IMG/VR virus record: IMGVR_UViG_3300024261_000188
Location: 1-20,446 of that record
Reading direction: 5' to 3' (one strand)
DNA from: a virus
DNA length: 20,446 bases
Below the pieces are notes generated by a model that had not been told where the DNA came from, did no database searches, and saw only the letters and a list, made by a program, of their open reading frames with translations. Both the position numbers and the translations under genes were made by a program. Positions 17,602-20,446 of the stretch are shown piece after piece (within the stretch, counting starts at the first letter, position 1; the number at the start of each line of letters is the position of its first letter).

Positions 17602-18645
17602 ATGAATATAGATTATTACAAGTTATATGACATAGACTATTATGAAGATTTTAGTAGATTTATAAAATTTTTTGATGACATTAAAGATGATAAATTTGAC
17701 ATAGAAGAAGTATTGCCAGACCATTTAATAGAAAGATTTAAAAGACATCTTGAAGAAAAAAAATCATACTTAGAAAGTAGAGACGATAATTTTAAATATT
17801 TGAGTTTGTATGAATTGCATAATTTTTTATTTGAAAGTCTAGAGGCAGCGAGGGTAGATCTTTTAGCGTTTAAAGCTTTTATAGAAATTGAGAAGAATGA
17901 AAGCATTATTTCTAATTTGAAAAGTTTTAAAATGAAAAACAGTTTTTGTAAAAAAGTTATATATGAAAGGTGTAACAATGTAACAGGTCGTTTAGTTGTG
18001 AAAGAAGGACCAAGAATATTAACTCTACCCTCAAGGTATAGATCAATATTAAAGAGTAGATTTGATGAAGGTGAAGTCTATAGCATAGACTTTTCAGCAT
18101 TGGAGCCAAGAATTACAGCAAAGCTTTCTGGCGTTGAAACTAAAAAGGATATATATGAAGAAATATTGAACTTATTAAGCTTTAATGCAGATCGTTCTAT
18201 TATTAAAAAAGCTGTTATTTCAAGTATATACGGCGCTAATTATACATCTTTAGAGGGTTTGTCTTTAGAGCGAAGCAAAGAAATATTTGATCAAATAAAT
18301 AAATACTTTGATTTTAAAAAAATACTTGAAATTTCTTCTAATATTGATGAGATAGGTATTAGAAGAAATTATTTTGGAAGACCTTTATGGAATCTTTCAG
18401 AAAAAAGAGAAAACGTTTTAATAAACAACTACATACAATCTACAGCAGTAGATATATCACTAACATACTTTACTAATTTGATTAAAAAAATAAACTTTGC
18501 AAAACCACTTTTTATTTTACACGATGCACTTATCATTGATCTAGACCAAAAAGATTATGATGTTGTAAGAAATGAAGTTGATAGTGGTTATAATGATTCA
18601 AAGTTAGGTTATTTTCCTCTTAAACTTGAAAAATTTAATATATAA
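17602..18645 (+). CDS. Minimal family-A DNA polymerase (polymerase domain only)
   Basis: 347 aa with the ordered motifs of the PolA fold. These are TGRLVVKEGPRILTL (128-142, like the TGR motif of Klenow), motif A SIDFSALEPR with D163 and E168, motif B R198-x3-K202 ending IYG (209-211), YFGRPLW (257-263), NYIQSTAVDI (276-285), and motif C LHDA with D308. Both metal-binding Asp are present. Departures from Klenow: motif C is HDA instead of HDE, and Ile206 replaces the motif B aromatic residue (F762, Tyr in T7) that governs sugar selection. No 3'-5' or 5'-3' exonuclease is present, and the first 120 residues are too short for a full thumb plus exonuclease. ATG 17602 has no SD; no other Met occurs before residue 111. 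It probably makes DNA in replication or repair; the gene lies oddly among tail genes. Confidence 0.85.
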   Translation: MNIDYYKLYDIDYYEDFSRFIKFFDDIKDDKFDIEEVLPDHLIERFKRHLEEKKSYLESRDDNFKYLSLYELHNFLFESLEAARVDLLAFKAFIEIEKNESIISNLKSFKMKNSFCKKVIYERCNNVTGRLVVKEGPRILTLPSRYRSILKSRFDEGEVYSIDFSALEPRITAKLSGVETKKDIYEEILNLLSFNADRSIIKKAVISSIYGANYTSLEGLSLERSKEIFDQINKYFDFKKILEISSNIDEIGIRRNYFGRPLWNLSEKRENVLINNYIQSTAVDISLTYFTNLIKKINFAKPLFILHDALIIDLDQKDYDVVRNEVDSGYNDSKLGYFPLKLEKFNI

Positions 18646-18669
18646 TGTTATAATAAAAAGAGGTACAAA

Positions 18670-18921
18670 ATGAACAAACTTAAAGAACAATACTTGCATA
18701 GAATTGCTTCTAACTACATATTAGGAAATGAAGTTGATGTTGATATAAAAGGATCAGCTATTCAACTAGAATGTTTTAAAGAATTGTTAGAATGTTCTAG
18801 AGAATTAAAAGTATTACTTGATGAAGGTAAAAACTTTACACAAATAAAATTAACTCTTAACGAAAAAAAGAATCTAACAAAAAGATTCCAAGACCTAACA
18901 GGTATTACCTGGAAGTTATAA
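18670..18921 (+). CDS. Small protein of unknown function
   Basis: 83 aa, likely all helical, with an acidic middle and a basic C-terminal third ending GITWKL. AGAGG (18659-18663) lies six bases before the ATG, a good SD, and the gap to the next gene is eight bases with its own SD, so it is probably cotranscribed with the polymerase and the HD-like gene. Two cysteines (C35 and C42) are present, without a second pair, so a zinc site is unlikely. I do not recognise it. Confidence 0.75.
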   Translation: MNKLKEQYLHRIASNYILGNEVDVDIKGSAIQLECFKELLECSRELKVLLDEGKNFTQIKLTLNEKKNLTKRFQDLTGITWKL

Positions 18922-18929
18922 GGACAACA

Positions 18930-19535
18930 ATGTACAAGGAACGCGACGTAGCGACTTTATGGGAAAAGTATAGTAAACTATTAGAAAGACTAAACGATGA
19001 AAACGTGAGCAATCTGATAACGTCTATGGATCAGAGAATTTTAATGTCTTCGTTTTCGCAAAGAGAAAAAGAACCTTTTTGTGGAATTGGCGGAAATGTT
19101 GAATATTCGCTAGAGCTAGCTAAGAAAGCGAATACTTTAAATAAAGCTTTTGAGTATGACCTAAGTAAGGCATCCATTATAAAGTGCGCTTTGCTGGTAA
19201 TATTAGGAAGAGTAGGGACATTAACAATAAACAGATACGTTGAAACAACATCAGAATGGCATAAAGAAAAGCTAGGTCAGTATTATGATTGGAACGAAGA
19301 CTGTCCAAAGTATCAAATAAATGATATGACGTTGTTTTTGTTGCAGTTTTATAATGTTAAGTTAACGTGGGAAGAATGGAATGCAATTTCTCTTATAAAG
19401 GATATGACATCAGAAGACAATAAGTTTTACAATTTACATAAGTCAAGAATGGCGTTAATATTACAGTTAGCTCACGAAGCTGTGATGAAAGATGAAAAAG
19501 ATAAAATCGATGGTGTTTTTAAAGTTCCTTTTTGA
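18930..19535 (+). CDS. HD-domain family protein lacking metal ligands (pseudo-HD)
   Basis: 201 aa resembling the HD phosphohydrolase-like proteins of T4-like phages. The shared frame is clear: FCGIGGNVEYSLELA (50-64) for the usual 'G-G-L-x-x-H-S-L', SIIKCALLVILGRVG (82-96) for 'S-x-x-x-x-A-L-F-H-D-L-G-K-V-G', then ETTSEWHKEKLGQYY (105-119), and LFLLQFYNVKLTWEEWNAI (135-153). The metal-binding residues are replaced: the first His by Tyr59 and the His-Asp pair by Val90-Ile91. The final Asp also appears absent (LAHEAV near 180). It should not hydrolyse nucleotides or phosphate esters by the usual mechanism, so a binding or structural role is more likely. AAGGA precedes ATG. The ORF is intact, so this is not a decayed gene. 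Confidence 0.75.
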   Translation: MYKERDVATLWEKYSKLLERLNDENVSNLITSMDQRILMSSFSQREKEPFCGIGGNVEYSLELAKKANTLNKAFEYDLSKASIIKCALLVILGRVGTLTINRYVETTSEWHKEKLGQYYDWNEDCPKYQINDMTLFLLQFYNVKLTWEEWNAISLIKDMTSEDNKFYNLHKSRMALILQLAHEAVMKDEKDKIDGVFKVPF

Positions 19536-19541
19536 TAAATA
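19534..19541 (+). promoter_or_regulatory. Possible T4-type late promoter (GATAAATA)
   Basis: GATAAATA differs from TATAAATA at one base and is followed by ATAGTATATT, then SD AGAGG and the ATG at 19566. It overlaps the stop of the pseudo-HD gene. Spacing to the start would give a short leader. Candidate only, as AT-rich DNA yields chance matches. Confidence 0.25.
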
Positions 19542-19565
19542 TATAGTATATTAAAGAGGTGTTTT

Positions 19566-20446
19566 ATGAGAGACGAAATTTATCAAAAGGTAGTAGAGCG
19601 ACTTTTAAGCGAGTTTAGTTCAATGGGTGGAGGATCTGTTGGCGGCGTTTCAACGCCATTAGGGACAGGTCCAAAAGCTGGCTCACGTGGCGAAAATATT
19701 TACAAAGATTCTACTGCTACTGACAAAGAGCATCGTTCAAAAGGTAAAAAGAAAAAAACTTATACAAGATCTGTTCAATGGTATCTTAAAAACGGTGGAG
19801 AAAAAGGTAGAAAAAGAACATTTAAAGAAATGTTTTCTTATTTGTGTGGAGATATTCTTCTTGAAAGAACTGACAGACTTTATAACTTAACACCTGACAA
19901 TGTTCTTAGCTTTTTGTCTCATTTAAGAGGCGATGTGCAGCAAGAAACAACTTTTACAATGTCAGAAAAAATAAGTGGACAAAACACGACAGTCGGTATT
20001 TTAGGAACACCTGAAGGTCGAAATACATACTTTTTTGCATTGAAAGATTCTCTCAAGAAAAACAACGATGTTTTTCACCCTAAGTATGATTCCAGATCAG
20101 GAGCGTCAGGATATGTTTCCAAAAGATTTCAAAGTAGATATCATCGTGTTAAAGTCTTAGAACCTGGAGAAAAAATAACATTAGGTTTAGAAATAATAAA
20201 AGCTGATAGAGAAAAGCCAGACTATATTGCTTATAATGTTCCTAAGCGAACAACGCAAGTTGCAGTCTTTTCTGGACCTTTTGATAAAAGAGCAGCAAAA
20301 ATTATGTCAGATAAATACGTTAACTTTTTGACTTTAGAAGATATTGCAAGAACGCCTGCAGGAAAAGACTTGTTATCACAAGAAATTCTAGAAAAAATAG
20401 ACGAGCTTTATAAACTAACTTTAAAAAGTATAGATTTAAACAAAGA
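19566..20446 (+). CDS. Nucleotidyltransferase-like protein, truncated by the window end
   Basis: At least 293 codons, open to the right edge. AGAGG (19555-19559) gives a good SD. The N-terminus has a Gly-rich patch (MGGGSVGGVSTPLGTG, 20-35) and a basic run (SKGKKKKTYTR, 58-68) that suggest contact with nucleic acid or another virion part. Residues 134-140, EKISGQN, fit motif I of the ligase/nucleotidyltransferase fold (EKxDG), with K135 as the possible AMP-accepting lysine and Ser in place of Asp. LGLEIIKADREKPDYIAYNV (207-226) fits the later 'E-I-x-x-x-x-x-N-I-I-P-Y' region of phage proteins of that type. RNA or DNA ligase-like activity is inferred and not certain: the Asp to Ser change and the missing C-terminus leave room for a non-catalytic role. 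Confidence 0.55.
   Translation, partial: MRDEIYQKVVERLLSEFSSMGGGSVGGVSTPLGTGPKAGSRGENIYKDSTATDKEHRSKGKKKKTYTRSVQWYLKNGGEKGRKRTFKEMFSYLCGDILLERTDRLYNLTPDNVLSFLSHLRGDVQQETTFTMSEKISGQNTTVGILGTPEGRNTYFFALKDSLKKNNDVFHPKYDSRSGASGYVSKRFQSRYHRVKVLEPGEKITLGLEIIKADREKPDYIAYNVPKRTTQVAVFSGPFDKRAAKIMSDKYVNFLTLEDIARTPAGKDLLSQEILEKIDELYKLTLKSIDLNK

Noticed and set aside
19687-19890. 67-codon frame inside the last gene
   Set aside because: It is another reading frame of the nucleotidyltransferase-like gene, with no SD of its own and a Lys/Leu-rich translation of the kind expected by chance.
1-20446. Stop-codon recoding, as seen in some large phages
   Set aside because: TAA, TAG and TGA each end genes at places that match family lengths or lie next to a new start, and no gene is broken by an in-frame TAG or TGA.
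1-20446. tRNA genes, CRISPR arrays, insertion sequences, attachment sites
   Set aside because: Reading the gaps, all under 70 bases, and the gene interiors gave no cloverleaf, regular direct repeats, or transposase/integrase motifs.

Overview
The window is an AT-rich stretch of a tailed-phage genome, either a free myovirus or a fragment of one. All thirteen genes I call run on the + strand. They are packed head to tail with gaps of 3 to 67 bases, short overlaps, and Shine-Dalgarno (SD) sequences that often lie inside the preceding gene. TAA, TAG and TGA all end genes, so the standard bacterial code fits. I see no tRNA, rRNA, CRISPR array, transposon or integrase. The tail proteins resemble T4 (gp18, gp19, gp26, gp53, gp27-like hub), but gene order, protein sizes and divergence fit a distant T4-like ('far-T4') myovirus, possibly with a large genome. 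The host cannot be told from the sequence.

Layout. (1) 1-3877, tail shaft: the last codons of a first sheath gene, a gp19-type tube gene, then a very large second sheath-like gene (1066 aa). (2) 3896-11307, tail core and baseplate: a gp26-type zinc-binding baseplate protein, a small overlapping gene, a 1083-aa tape measure, a small helical protein, an 835-aa structural protein, and a LysM-like gp53-type wedge protein. (3) 11307-17564, one 2085-aa hub gene with a gp27/VgrG-like region and a C-terminal M15-type peptidase domain that probably cuts the cell wall. (4) 17602-20446, a non-structural block: a minimal family-A DNA polymerase, an 83-aa unknown, an HD-family protein that has lost its metal ligands, and a truncated protein with nucleotidyltransferase-like motifs.

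How it may work together: blocks 1 to 3 encode nearly a whole contractile injection machine (two sheaths, tube, tape measure, baseplate, wall-degrading tip). Two strong inverted repeats sit at the points where expression would be expected to change. One pairs with the SD of the second sheath gene. The other spans the hub/polymerase junction and overlaps the best sigma70-like promoter in the window. The most notable points are the second giant sheath, the RBS-masking hairpin with a possible late promoter in its loop, the stripped-down polymerase with altered motifs B and C, the degenerate HD protein, and a T7 run that could fuse the gp26-like protein to the next small ORF by +1 frameshifting.
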